Positions 46,427 through 55,378 are shown, counted from the first letter of the stretch. The stretch: 64,000 nt of DNA from DASZHJ01 sp035604335 (GCA_035604335.1 DATNIT010000285.1:1-64000); one strand, 5' to 3'. Notes: generated from the letters alone by a model not told the origin. Made by a program: numbers and translations.

Positions 46427-47290
46427 TCAGGCTCGTCCCGCCGTCCGCCGGCCGAGCTCGAGCGCCCCGAAGGACCGCACCGGCGCGGGCATCAGCCAGC
46501 GGAAACCCTGCTGGATCAGTCCCTCGGCGTTCTTGCTGTCGACGTGCGGATGGCCGCAGGGCACGTTGTATTGCTTGCAGATCGCGAGGATATCGTTGAT
46601 CGCCGCCGCCACGGTCGGATGCTCGTATTGCCGGGGGTGCCCGAGGTCCTGCGAGAGATCGCCCTCGCCGATCAGCACCACGCCGATCCCCGGCACCTGC
46701 TCCAGCATCTTCGGCAGGTTTTTGATCGCGCGCGCCTCCTCGCACATGATCACCACGAGGATCTCGCCCTTCGGGTTGAGCGGCCAGACGTCGGCACGGG
46801 CGTAATATTCCTGCTGCGTCAGTCCCCAGTAGCGCGCGGCATGGCGGGGCGCGTCGCCGCGCTGTCCCGCGGGCTCGAAATGGGCGGCAGAGGGCGGCCG
46901 CGGATAACGGCAGGCGGCGACCGCGTTGCGCGCATCCTCGACGGTGCTGACATGCGGCCAGACGACGCCGTAGACGCCGACGTCCAGTACCTGCTTCGCC
47001 GTCCACTGGTTGAGCTCGCCGCCATTGGGCGGAATGCGCACGAAGGGCGCCACCAGCGGTGCGATGCTGCCGGATTTCGCGATCTCCTGCCGATCCAGCA
47101 TGTATTGCATGCAATCGCGGAGCGCCTTGATGTCGTAGGGATTGTGCTCCATCTCGAACACGACGGCATCGTAGGGCGCCGCCCCGATCGCCTGCGCCGC
47201 CTCGATCTCCGCTGTCGAAAACGTGGCGAAGGTGGGCTTGCCGCTCTCGAGCGCCTTGATGGCGGGATTCAAACGAGGACTATCGGCCAC
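46427..47290 (-). CDS. HpcH/HpaI family aldolase/lyase
   Basis: A 287-residue class II aldolase-family protein. 'DAVVFEMEHNPYD' (about 42-54), 'PFVRIPPNG' (Arg in the pyruvate site), 'GVYGVVWPHVSTVEDARNAV' and 'VVLIGEGDLSQDLG' (metal ligand Asp) fit the HpaI/GarL group. Such enzymes cleave 4-hydroxy-2-oxo acids to pyruvate and an aldehyde. It lies 16 bases downstream of the Pht5-like gene, which suggests a shared aromatic or keto-acid pathway, but the exact substrate is not visible. Confidence 0.84.
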   Translation of the reverse strand: MADSPRLNPAIKALESGKPTFATFSTAEIEAAQAIGAAPYDAVVFEMEHNPYDIKALRDCMQYMLDRQEIAKSGSIAPLVAPFVRIPPNGGELNQWTAKQVLDVGVYGVVWPHVSTVEDARNAVAACRYPRPPSAAHFEPAGQRGDAPRHAARYWGLTQQEYYARADVWPLNPKGEILVVIMCEEARAIKNLPKMLEQVPGIGVVLIGEGDLSQDLGHPRQYEHPTVAAAINDILAICKQYNVPCGHPHVDSKNAEGLIQQGFRWLMPAPVRSFGALELGRRTAGRA

Positions 47291-47306
47291 TGAGGACTCC
47301 CTCTTT

Positions 47307-48236
47307 CTAAGATGACAGCGTGCCGGGATCGAAGATCTCCTCGGCCCGGTAAATCCTTGGCGTCAGCTTCTGCTCCGCCGCAAACCGCAGGAGCATGTCG
47401 ATCCCGGCGCGATTGCGCGCCATGCCGTAGGGCAGAGTATCGTCGCCGACCAGCGCCCGCAGCCGCGCCTGGGCGCTGCCTGCCGCCGGGGCCGGCGCTT
47501 GCGCGCGCGCGCGCTCCTTCGCGGCGGTAAACAGGGACAGCAGCTCGGCGCCGAGCCAGGGATGCTCGCGGAGCAAGCTCGTCTTGACGGAGACCACGTG
47601 GTTGACGGGATAGACGCCGGTCTTGCGATACCACGCGGCCTCCGCCGTCTCGGCGTCAGGGATCACGGTCCTGACCTCCTTGGGATCGGCCGCCGGCCGC
47701 AGTGCGATGGCGGCGTCGATCTCGCCCGCCAGCAACATGCCGCGGAGCGTCTTGCCGGCTGCCGCGCGCACCACCTGCGGGGGATCCTGGTACTCCGCGA
47801 CGTGCGCATCCTCCTCGGTCACCGTGGTCATGGACCCGGGGTCGATGCCGTAGTCGGCTTTCAGGATGCCGCGGATCCAGACGCCGGTGGTCTGGGACCA
47901 CGCGCGCACGCCGACTTTCCGGCCCACGAGGTCGGCCGGCCCGCGAATGGTCGACGCATGCGTGCAGACGATGGCGCGGTGATGGAAGCCGCGCGACAGC
48001 ACGATCGGCAATGCGGTGATCGGCTTCTGGAAGGCGTGCGCGAGGGCGTGGGTCGTGATCGCCATCTCGCTCATGTCGAACTCGAGATTCCGGGCCATGC
48101 GCCGGAACGCCCGGGTGATCGGCTCGATCTCGACGAAATCGAACCTCACACGCTCCGAGCGGACCGACCCATCCTTGAGCGCTCGCACGTGATCATAAGG
48201 GCCGATCGCGGTGCGCAGCGTGACTGGGGTGGTCAT
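47307..48236 (-). CDS. 4,5-dihydroxyphthalate decarboxylase-like protein (Pht5/PBP2 family)
   Basis: A 309-residue protein of the family annotated as 4,5-dihydroxyphthalate decarboxylase, built on a type 2 periplasmic-binding-protein fold. 'FDFVEIEPITRAFRRMARNLEFDMSEMA' region (parts), 'FHHRAIVCTHAS' and 'NHVVSVKTSLLREHPW' are characteristic. There is no signal peptide, so a cytoplasmic enzyme is more likely than a transporter subunit. ATG 48236 follows GAGGGAGG; an upstream in-frame ATG at 48260 overlaps that site. It heads the minus-strand group with the aldolase and the orphan ATPase. Confidence 0.76.
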   Translation of the reverse strand: MTTPVTLRTAIGPYDHVRALKDGSVRSERVRFDFVEIEPITRAFRRMARNLEFDMSEMAITTHALAHAFQKPITALPIVLSRGFHHRAIVCTHASTIRGPADLVGRKVGVRAWSQTTGVWIRGILKADYGIDPGSMTTVTEEDAHVAEYQDPPQVVRAAAGKTLRGMLLAGEIDAAIALRPAADPKEVRTVIPDAETAEAAWYRKTGVYPVNHVVSVKTSLLREHPWLGAELLSLFTAAKERARAQAPAPAAGSAQARLRALVGDDTLPYGMARNRAGIDMLLRFAAEQKLTPRIYRAEEIFDPGTLSS

Positions 48237-48375
48237 CGACGCAGATCCTCCCTCGGCCATCGAACGCGGCCCGGCGCCTTGACACGATCATTTGTAGCAC
48301 CACACAGTCGCGGTATTCATCCGCCAAAGTAGCCGGTAATTTTCCAATGCCAAGAATCACCGAGCCACACTCCTC

Positions 48376-49542
48376 TTGGCGCCAATCGGCAAGGAGAGCG
48401 CCCTGGTCAAGGTATCTCAGGCGGTCGAGCGGCTCAGCCAGTCCCAGCGCGCGAGGACGCTGTCCCGGCCATCGTCGGACGTGATTTCGCTGGCGAGCGG
48501 CGACCCCAGCTTCGACACGCCCGACCATATCCGCCAGGCCGGCATCACCGCGATCCGAACCGGACAAACGCACTATTCCGCACCCATGGGCGAGACGGAT
48601 CTCAGGCGCGCGGTCGCGAGTTATCTCTCTACCCTGGGCGGCGGCGACTTCGAGGCCGACCATGTGCTGATCACCAACGGCGCCGCATCCGGTATCTACG
48701 CCAGCATGCTCGCCTATCTCGATCCCGGCGACGAGGTGTTGCTGCACGATCCCTGCTACTCCCTCTATTGGGACGTCGCGCGCTCCGCCGGCGCGGCTCC
48801 GGTCTTCGTTCCTTGGACAGACAAGCTGCGCCTCGACATGGACGCGCTCGAGCGGGCAGTGACGCCGCGCACGCGCATGCTGGTGCTGAACAACCCGGCG
48901 AACCCCACGGGCATCGTGTTCACCGAGGCGGAGATGCGCGCCGTGGCCGATTTCGTGCGGCGCCACGACCTCCTGCTGATCGCCGACGAGGCCTACGATC
49001 ACCTGGTCTTCGACGGCCGGCCGATGATCTCCGCGGCGCGCTTCGAGGCGCTGGCGGACCGCACCATCGTGATCAACACCTGCTCGAAGACCTTCGCGAT
49101 GACGGGTTGGCGCATCGGCTATGTCGCGGCGCGCGAGGGTCTCTTGAAAGCGGTGGCGGTGATCCACCGCACGTCCGTTGGATTTGTGAATACCATCGGC
49201 CAACGCGCGGCGGTCAGCGCATTCGCTACGCAGACAAACTGGCCCGGCCAGATGCTCGACGAGTACGCGCGCCGGCGCGCCTTGATGTGCGATTTGGTGA
49301 ACGCGATGCCGGGCTTGCATTGCGAGAAGCCCGAGGGTGCGTTCTACGTGTTCGTGCGCGTGGAGGCACCGGTGAGCTCCGAAGCACTGACGGAGCATTG
49401 CCTCAAGCATGGCGTCGCCGTCCGGAGCGGCACCGAATTCGGTGCGCGTGGAGAGGGTTTCATCCGCCTCACCTTTGCCGGCGAGCCTGCCCAATTCCAA
49501 CCCGGGCTCGAGCGCCTGGCGAAGGCGATGCGAGCGCTTTGA
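48376..49542 (+). CDS. Class I aminotransferase (AspC-like), start uncertain
   Basis: A fold-type I PLP aminotransferase of up to 388 residues. The PLP lysine is K238 ('NTCSKTFAMTGWRIGY'), with N176, D204 and Y207 as cofactor contacts; 'ISLASGDPSFDTPDHI' is the family N terminus. The only standard start in frame is TTG 48376, which lacks a good ribosome site. AAGGAG at 48391-48396 sits 6 bases before a CTG (48403) that would start the protein at the expected place, so a CTG start is possible. Aromatic or branched amino acids are likely substrates. Confidence 0.85.
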   Translation: MAPIGKESALVKVSQAVERLSQSQRARTLSRPSSDVISLASGDPSFDTPDHIRQAGITAIRTGQTHYSAPMGETDLRRAVASYLSTLGGGDFEADHVLITNGAASGIYASMLAYLDPGDEVLLHDPCYSLYWDVARSAGAAPVFVPWTDKLRLDMDALERAVTPRTRMLVLNNPANPTGIVFTEAEMRAVADFVRRHDLLLIADEAYDHLVFDGRPMISAARFEALADRTIVINTCSKTFAMTGWRIGYVAAREGLLKAVAVIHRTSVGFVNTIGQRAAVSAFATQTNWPGQMLDEYARRRALMCDLVNAMPGLHCEKPEGAFYVFVRVEAPVSSEALTEHCLKHGVAVRSGTEFGARGEGFIRLTFAGEPAQFQPGLERLAKAMRAL

Positions 49543-49606
49543 GCGCGCCGCTGACCAACAAATAGGCAGCCGGGTCGCTTTCAATTCTTCTGCTCAGGCG
49601 GAAGGC

Positions 49607-49688
49607 CCCCTCACCCAGCTCCGGCTAAGCTCGCTGCGCTCGCCAAGCCTGCGCAACCCTCTCCCCGTCGGGGAGAGGGAGGGGTGAG
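49607..49688. repeat. Dispersed GC-rich palindromic repeat, second copy
   Basis: An inner hairpin with a perfect 10-bp stem (CCCTCTCCCC / GGGGAGAGGG, 49657-49679, loop GTC) is enclosed by a 7-bp outer arm (CTCACCC 49610-49616 / GGGTGAG 49682-49688). It is the same style as the element at 5041-5125. It lies between the aminotransferase gene and the urea operon and could also insulate them by stopping read-through. Confidence 0.65.
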
Positions 49689-49715
49689 CGAGTAAGAATG
49701 GCATCTAGCTGCGCT

Positions 49716-49732
49716 CTGGTCCCAGCGACCAG
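49716..49732. promoter_or_regulatory. Dyad CTGGTC-N5-GACCAG upstream of the urtA promoter
   Basis: Two perfect 6-base arms flank CCAGC, with partial extension to GCGC on both sides. The dyad is centred about 25 bases upstream of the -24 element of the candidate sigma-54 promoter. It does not match the NtrC consensus well, so any bound factor is unknown. Confidence 0.35.
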
Positions 49733-49746
49733 CGCACCCCTTGGGC

Positions 49747-49762
49747 TGGCCCGGATCTTGCG
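49747..49762 (+). promoter_or_regulatory. Sigma-54 (RpoN)-type promoter for the urea operon
   Basis: TGGCCCGGATCTTGCG matches the -24/-12 consensus TGGCACG-N4-TTGC(A/T) with one change in the -24 box and G for the final A/T. The invariant GG (49748-49749) and GC (49760-49761) are exactly 10 bases apart. Transcription would start near 49773, about 44 bases before urtA. Sigma-54 promoters are classically driven by NtrC under nitrogen limitation, which fits a urea-uptake operon. Confidence 0.62.
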
Positions 49763-49816
49763 TTGCTGGCTCCGGGGACCGGACGCAGTCACCAGAAAGT
49801 AACGAGGAGGCTTCGG

Positions 49817-51103
49817 ATGAGAGCAGGGAAAGCCATCGGGGCGTTGGCTTTGGCTGGCGCATTGATGCTGCCGAGCGCGCTGGCGCAGGCGGAGGATACG
49901 ATCAAGGTGGGTGTGCTGCATTCGCTGTCGGGCACCATGGCCATCAGCGAGACCACGCTCAAGGACACCGTCCTGATGATGGTGGACGACATCAACAAGA
50001 AGGGCGGATTGCTCGGCAAGAAAGTCGAGGCGGTCGTGGTCGATCCGGCCTCGAACTGGCCGCTCTTTGCGGAGAAGGCGCGCGAGCTGATCCAGAAGGA
50101 CGGCGTCGCCGTGGTGTTCGGCTGCTGGACCTCGGTCTCGCGCAAATCCGTGTTGCCGGTGTTCGAGGAGCTGAACGGGCTGCTGTTCTATCCCGTGCAG
50201 TATGAGGGCGAGGAGAGCTCGAACAACGTGTTCTACACGGGCGCCGCGCCGAACCAGCAGGCGATCCCGGCGGTCGAGTACCTCATGGGCAAGGAGGGTG
50301 GCGAGGTGAAGCGTTGGGTGCTGGAAGGCACCGACTACGTCTATCCCCGCACCACCAACAAGATCCTCGAGGCGTTCCTGAAGTCGAAGGGCGTCGCCGC
50401 GGACGACATCATGATCAACTACACGCCGTTCGGCTTCTCCGACTGGCAGACCGAGGTGGCCGCGATCAAGAAGTTCGCCTCCGCCGGCAAGAAAACGGCG
50501 GTGGTGTCGACCATCAACGGCGATGCCAACGTGCCCTTCTACAAGGAGCTCGCCAACGCCGGCATCAAGGCCTCCGACATTCCCGTCGTGGCCTTCTCGG
50601 TCGGCGAGGAAGAGCTCGCGGGCATCGATACCAAGAACCTGGTCGGCCACCTCGCGGCCTGGAACTACTTCGAGTCCGTGAAAAATCCGACCAACGACGC
50701 CTTCATCAAGGAGTGGCACACGTTCATCAAGAACGACAAGCGCGTGACCAACGACCCCATGGAAGCCACCTACATTGGCTTCAAGATGTGGGCGCAAGCT
50801 GTGGCGCAGGCGGGCACCACCGAGGTGAACGCGGTGCGGCAGGCGATGTACGGGCAGACCGTCAAGGCGCCCAGCGGCTTCACGGCGGTGATGAACACCA
50901 ACCATCACCTCTCGAAGCCCGTGATGATCGGCGAGATCCAGGCGAACGGTCAGTTCGACATCGTCTGGCAGACCAAGGGCCCGATCAAGGCCGACGCCTG
51001 GAGCCCGTTCCTGCCGGAGGACAAGGGCAAGGTCGCCGATTGGACCTTCCCCTGGGTCTGCGGCAACTGCACGGAGCCCAAGTACAAGGTGCTGACGGAC
51101 TGA
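49817..51103 (+). CDS. urtA: Urea ABC transporter substrate-binding protein
   Basis: A 428-residue periplasmic binding protein. After a signal peptide ('IGALALAGALMLPSALAQA') come the UrtA signature segments 'IKVGVLHSLSGTMAISETTL', 'VFGCWTSVSRKSVLPVFEE' and 'LNGLLFYPVQYEGEESSNN', which bind urea or short amides. ATG 49817 has an AGGAGG site 6 bases upstream; an in-frame start at 49763 lies inside the promoter and is rejected. It is the first of 12 same-strand genes for urea import and hydrolysis. Confidence 0.96.
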   Translation: MRAGKAIGALALAGALMLPSALAQAEDTIKVGVLHSLSGTMAISETTLKDTVLMMVDDINKKGGLLGKKVEAVVVDPASNWPLFAEKARELIQKDGVAVVFGCWTSVSRKSVLPVFEELNGLLFYPVQYEGEESSNNVFYTGAAPNQQAIPAVEYLMGKEGGEVKRWVLEGTDYVYPRTTNKILEAFLKSKGVAADDIMINYTPFGFSDWQTEVAAIKKFASAGKKTAVVSTINGDANVPFYKELANAGIKASDIPVVAFSVGEEELAGIDTKNLVGHLAAWNYFESVKNPTNDAFIKEWHTFIKNDKRVTNDPMEATYIGFKMWAQAVAQAGTTEVNAVRQAMYGQTVKAPSGFTAVMNTNHHLSKPVMIGEIQANGQFDIVWQTKGPIKADAWSPFLPEDKGKVADWTFPWVCGNCTEPKYKVLTD

Positions 51104-51179
51104 GTTGATGTCACGGCCGGGCCCGACCGCGGGGGCGGTCGGGCTCGTGCCGATCGTCCCATTCTGGGGGCAGGGGTTT

Positions 51180-52793
51180 ATGGTGGGGCTTCGCCGTCTG
51201 CTTCTGGCAGCGCTCGCGATCCTGGCGATGGCCGCATCGGCCCGGGCCGACGATCTGCACGATCTGATCGACCGCCTCGGCGCGGAGAGCTTTGCGGATA
51301 AGGAGCAAGCCGTGACGGCGCTGGGCGAGCTCGGCGACGGCCGCGCCGTGCCGGCGCTCAAGGCCCTCAACGATGGCCTGCTCTATCGCACCGCCGACGG
51401 TCATGTCGTCGTAGCCGAGCAGGCTGGCAATACGAACAAGCTTTTCGATCCCGAGGACCACGCCGCGCTCGGCGAGGCCAAGGACGATGCAATCGACAAG
51501 GTGCGCGTGAACAATCGGTTGCGCGGCACCATCTCGGGCGCGCTCAGCCGTCTCACGCTGGTCAGCACCAACCGCGATGACCGGCTCGATGCCGCCCGAG
51601 ACGCATTGAAGCACCTCTCCGAGGTTTCCACGCCCGCGCTGGAACATGCGCTGCAGAGCGAGAAGGACCCGGAAGTGCGACGGGCGCTCACGCTGGCACT
51701 CTCCGCGGCACACCTTACCACCGGTACCAACGAGCAGCGCATCGCCGCGATTTCTGCGCTCACGCAATCCTCCGACCCGGAGATCCGCTCGCTTCTAGGT
51801 CAGCTCGCGAACAACGGGGATCTCGATCCGGCGGTGCGCAAAGCCCTGGAGGCGGCGCAGCGCAGCCTCGAGCAGCGGCTGATGTGGATCGGGTTCGCCG
51901 AGAACCTGTTCCAGGGGCTGAGCCTCGGCAGCGTGCTGCTGCTGGCCGCGATCGGACTTGCCATCACCTTCGGCGTCATGGGCGTCATCAACATGGCCCA
52001 TGGCGAGATGATCATGCTGGGGGCCTACACCACCTTCGTCGTGCAGGAGATCTTCCGCGCTTTCCTGCCGCCAGCCTGGATCGACTCCTATCTCATCGTG
52101 TCGGTGCCCGCGGCCTTCCTGGTCGCAGGACTGGTCGGCATCGTGCTCGAGCGCAGCATCATCCGTTTCCTCTACGGGCGCCCGCTCGAGACCATGCTCG
52201 CGACGTGGGGCGTGAGCCTGATCCTGCAGCAGCTCGTGCGTACCGTGTTCGGTGCGCCGAACAAGGAGGTCTCCAATCCCAGCTGGATGACCGGCGGCAT
52301 CGACGTGCTCGGGGGCGCCACCATCACTTGGAACCGCATCGTCATCCTGGCTTTCTGCTCGGTGGTGATGGTCTGCCTCGCCCTCTTGCTGCGCCGCACC
52401 TCGTTCGGCCTGCACATGCGCGCGGTGACTCAGAACCGGGACATGGCGGCCGTCATGGGCATTCCGACCGCGCGCATCGATGCGCTGACCTTCGGCTTCG
52501 GCTCGGGGATCGCCGGTATCGGCGGGGTGGCACTGAGCCAGATCGGCAACGTGAGCCCGAACCTGGGCACCATCTACATCGTCGACAGTTTCCTCGTCGT
52601 GGTGTTCGGCGGCGTCGGCAGCCTCATGGGTACGCTGGTGGGTGCCCTGGGCCTCGGCGTCGCCAACAAGCTCCTGGAGCCAGTGGCCGGCGCGGTGCTG
52701 GGCAAGGTCGCGATCCTGCTGGCGATCATCCTCTTCATCCAGAAGCGGCCGCGCGGGCTCTTCGCCCTCAAGGGCCGAGCGGCGGAGAGCTGA
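51180..52793 (+). CDS. urtB: Urea ABC transporter permease UrtB
   Basis: A 537-residue protein with a signal-like N terminus ('LLLAALAILAMAASARADD'), a helical HEAT-like extracytoplasmic region (about 28-210, 'DKEQAVTALGELGDGRAVPAL') that is peculiar to UrtB, and a LivH-type membrane domain ('GVMGVINMAHGEMIMLGAY', docking loop 'VTQNRDMAAVMGI'). ATG 51180 follows GGGGGCAGGGG. The in-frame upstream ATG at 51105 would add a poor leader. Confidence 0.94.
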   Translation: MVGLRRLLLAALAILAMAASARADDLHDLIDRLGAESFADKEQAVTALGELGDGRAVPALKALNDGLLYRTADGHVVVAEQAGNTNKLFDPEDHAALGEAKDDAIDKVRVNNRLRGTISGALSRLTLVSTNRDDRLDAARDALKHLSEVSTPALEHALQSEKDPEVRRALTLALSAAHLTTGTNEQRIAAISALTQSSDPEIRSLLGQLANNGDLDPAVRKALEAAQRSLEQRLMWIGFAENLFQGLSLGSVLLLAAIGLAITFGVMGVINMAHGEMIMLGAYTTFVVQEIFRAFLPPAWIDSYLIVSVPAAFLVAGLVGIVLERSIIRFLYGRPLETMLATWGVSLILQQLVRTVFGAPNKEVSNPSWMTGGIDVLGGATITWNRIVILAFCSVVMVCLALLLRRTSFGLHMRAVTQNRDMAAVMGIPTARIDALTFGFGSGIAGIGGVALSQIGNVSPNLGTIYIVDSFLVVVFGGVGSLMGTLVGALGLGVANKLLEPVAGAVLGKVAILLAIILFIQKRPRGLFALKGRAAES

Positions 52794-52797
52794 GGCG

Positions 52798-53925
52798 ATG
52801 TCCTCCGCACCCGGCTTTCTCGATCGGCGAGGTTGGGCCTGGTTCCTCGCGGTCGGCGCGCTGCTGATGGTCGTGGTGCCGCTGCTCAACGCCCTGCCGG
52901 CAGCCGGCACCGCTCTCTGGATGCCCGACTATCTCATTCCCCTTTTCGGGAAATATGCCTGCTACGCCATCCTGGCCTTGAGCCTCGACCTCATCTGGGG
53001 CTACGCGGGCATCCTGAGCCTCGGTCACGGCGCGTTCTTCGCGCTCGGCGGCTACGCCATGGGCATGTACCTCATGCGCCAGATAGGCACCCGCGGCGTC
53101 TATGCCAACGCCACGCTGCCGGACTTCATGGTGTTCCTGAACTGGAAAGGGCTGCCCTGGTACTGGCATGGCTTCGATCACTTCGCCTTCGCCGCGCTCA
53201 TGGTGGTGCTCGTTCCCGGCATCCTCGCCTTCGTGTTCGGCTGGTTCGCGTTCCGCTCGCGCATCACGGGCGTCTATTTCTCCATCATCACGCAGGCGCT
53301 CACCTACGCGCTCCTGCTCGCCTTCTTCCGGAACGACATGGGCTTCGGCGGCAACAACGGATTGACCGACTTCAAGGACGTGCTCGGCTTCGAGATCCAG
53401 GCGCAATCGACCCGACGCGCCCTCTACGCCGTCTCGGTGGCCGCGATGGGGGGCAGCTTTCTGCTCTGCCGGCTCATCGTGGCGTCCAAGCTCGGACGCG
53501 TGCTGCTCGCGCTCCGCGACGCCGAAACCCGCGTCCGGTTCCTCGGTTACTCCACCGCCCATGCAAAGCTCTTCGTCTTCACCCTGTCCGCCGTGCTGGC
53601 TGGCGTCGCGGGCGCCCTCTATGTACCGCAGGTCGGCATCATCAACCCCAGCGAGTTCTCGCCGGCGAATTCGATCGAGATCGCGACCTGGGTCGCGGTC
53701 GGCGGGCGCGGCACGCTCGTGGGCGCGCTGGTTGGGGCGGTCGCCGTCAACCTGCTCAAGAGCTGGCTCACGGGCGCGGTGCCGGAAGCCTGGCTGTTCG
53801 TGCTCGGCGGCCTCTTCATCTTGGTGACATTGGTATTCCCGCGCGGTGTCGTGGGGCTTGCGCAGCAGCTCAGGGATTTGCGGCGCCCGATCGCGGCGGT
53901 CGGCGCCGGGAAGCTCGCGAAATGA
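52798..53925 (+). CDS. urtC: Urea ABC transporter permease UrtC
   Basis: A 375-residue LivM-type permease. 'DLIWGYAGILSLGHGAFFALGGYAMG' region, the UrtC-specific loop 'FMVFLNWKGLPWYWHGFDHF' and 'ALRDAETRVRFLGYS' (docking loop) identify it. It starts 4 bases after urtB and ends in a 4-base ATGA overlap with urtD. Together with UrtB it forms the inner-membrane channel. Confidence 0.94.
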   Translation: MSSAPGFLDRRGWAWFLAVGALLMVVVPLLNALPAAGTALWMPDYLIPLFGKYACYAILALSLDLIWGYAGILSLGHGAFFALGGYAMGMYLMRQIGTRGVYANATLPDFMVFLNWKGLPWYWHGFDHFAFAALMVVLVPGILAFVFGWFAFRSRITGVYFSIITQALTYALLLAFFRNDMGFGGNNGLTDFKDVLGFEIQAQSTRRALYAVSVAAMGGSFLLCRLIVASKLGRVLLALRDAETRVRFLGYSTAHAKLFVFTLSAVLAGVAGALYVPQVGIINPSEFSPANSIEIATWVAVGGRGTLVGALVGAVAVNLLKSWLTGAVPEAWLFVLGGLFILVTLVFPRGVVGLAQQLRDLRRPIAAVGAGKLAK

Positions 53926-54680
53926 CCGCCGCAACTGGTACCGGGACGCCGCTCCTCTACCTCGACGGCGTCACCGTCAGCTTCGACGGCTTCAAGGCGC
54001 TGAATGGCCTCTCCTTCATGGTCGAGCGCGGCGAGCTGCGCAGCGTCATCGGGCCCAACGGCGCCGGCAAGACCACCATGATGGACGTGATCACCGGCAA
54101 GACGCGGCCGGACGAGGGCAAGGTGTTCTTCGACGGCACCGTGGACCTGACGCGGCTCGACGAGTCTGCGATCGCCAATCTCGGGATCGGGCGAAAATTC
54201 CAGAAACCCACGGTGTTCGAGAACCTCACCGTGTTTGAGAACCTGGAGCTCGCGCAGAAATGCCCGCGCGGCACCTGGCACACTCTGCTCGCGGGCTTGA
54301 CGGGAACGCAGCGCGAAGACATCGACCGCACGCTCGAGACGATCGGGCTTTCCGGCCGCGAGAGCGCGCTCGCAGGCGCGCTCAGTCATGGCCAGAAGCA
54401 ATGGCTGGAGATCGGCATGCTCTTGATTCAGGATCAGCAGATCCTGCTCCTGGACGAGCCCGTGGCGGGGATGACCGACCACGAGACCTCGCTCACGGCG
54501 GAGCTGATCCTGAGCCTCGCGGGCGACCGCACGCTGATCGTGGTGGAGCACGACATGGAATTCGTGCGCGACCTGGGTGCCCGCGTCACCGTGCTCCACG
54601 AGGGCGCGGTGCTCGCCGACGGCACCATCGAGCACGTGCAAAACCAGCCTGCCGTGATCGACGTCTATCTCGGACGCTGA
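53922..54680 (+). CDS. urtD: Urea ABC transporter ATP-binding protein UrtD
   Basis: A 252-residue LivG-type ATPase: Walker A 'GPNGAGKTT' (about 44-52), signature 'LSHGQKQWLEIGMLL' and Walker B 'ILLLDEPVAGMTDHE'. The 'LSHGQKQW' signature and 'GRKFQKPTVFENLTVFENLE' are typical of UrtD. It overlaps urtC by ATGA, and urtE follows after 2 bases. Confidence 0.95.
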   Translation: MTAATGTGTPLLYLDGVTVSFDGFKALNGLSFMVERGELRSVIGPNGAGKTTMMDVITGKTRPDEGKVFFDGTVDLTRLDESAIANLGIGRKFQKPTVFENLTVFENLELAQKCPRGTWHTLLAGLTGTQREDIDRTLETIGLSGRESALAGALSHGQKQWLEIGMLLIQDQQILLLDEPVAGMTDHETSLTAELILSLAGDRTLIVVEHDMEFVRDLGARVTVLHEGAVLADGTIEHVQNQPAVIDVYLGR

Positions 54681-54682
54681 CC

Positions 54683-55378
54683 ATGCTCGCCGCCGCCGAC
54701 ATCGATCTCTACTACGGCGCGAGCCATATCCTTCGCCGGGCCGGCATCACCGCGGAGCGCGGCAAGGTCACGTGCCTCCTCGGCCGCAACGGCGTCGGGA
54801 AGACCAGCCTGCTGCGCGCGATCTTCGGCCTGCAGCCGATCCGGGGCGGGCGGATCCTCTGGGACGGCCAGGATATCGCCGGCCTCAAGCCCCATGAGCG
54901 GGCGCGCCGCGGGCTCGCGTTGGTTCCGCAGGGCCGCGAGATCTTTCCGCGTCTCACCGTGCAGGAGAACCTCGAGACCGGCTTTGCACCGCTCCCTCGC
55001 GAGAAGCGGCGCATCTCCGACGAGATCTTCAGTCTGTTCCCGGTGCTGCGCGACATGCTGCGGCGGCGCGGCGGAGACCTCTCGGGCGGTCAGCAGCAGC
55101 AGCTTGCGATCGCGCGCGCGCTCGTCACGGGACCGCAGCTTCTGGTGTTGGACGAGCCCACCGAGGGCATCCAGCCCTCGATCATCAAGGAGATCGAGCG
55201 GGTGATCCGCGACCTCGCCGCGCGCGGCGACATGGCGATCCTGCTGGTCGAGCAATACTTCGAGTTCGCGCGCGCGCTCGCCGACACCTATGTGGTCATG
55301 GACCGCGGCGAGGTGGTACTGTCGGGCCTCACCCGCGACATGGTGGAGGCGGATGTCCGTCGTTACCTTACGGTCTGA
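54683..55378 (+). CDS. urtE: Urea ABC transporter ATP-binding protein UrtE
   Basis: A 231-residue LivF-type ATPase with Walker A 'GRNGVGKTSLLRAI', signature 'LSGGQQQQLAIARAL' and Walker B 'LLVLDEPTEGIQPSII', the last being the UrtE hallmark. It forms the ATPase heterodimer with UrtD. Its 3' end overlaps the ureD start by 26 bases, physically linking transporter and urease genes. Confidence 0.95.
   Translation: MLAAADIDLYYGASHILRRAGITAERGKVTCLLGRNGVGKTSLLRAIFGLQPIRGGRILWDGQDIAGLKPHERARRGLALVPQGREIFPRLTVQENLETGFAPLPREKRRISDEIFSLFPVLRDMLRRRGGDLSGGQQQQLAIARALVTGPQLLVLDEPTEGIQPSIIKEIERVIRDLAARGDMAILLVEQYFEFARALADTYVVMDRGEVVLSGLTRDMVEADVRRYLTV

Noticed and set aside
48279..48320. TTGACA at 48279 upstream of the aminotransferase gene as a -35 box
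   Set aside because: No acceptable -10 hexamer occurs at 15-19 bases spacing.
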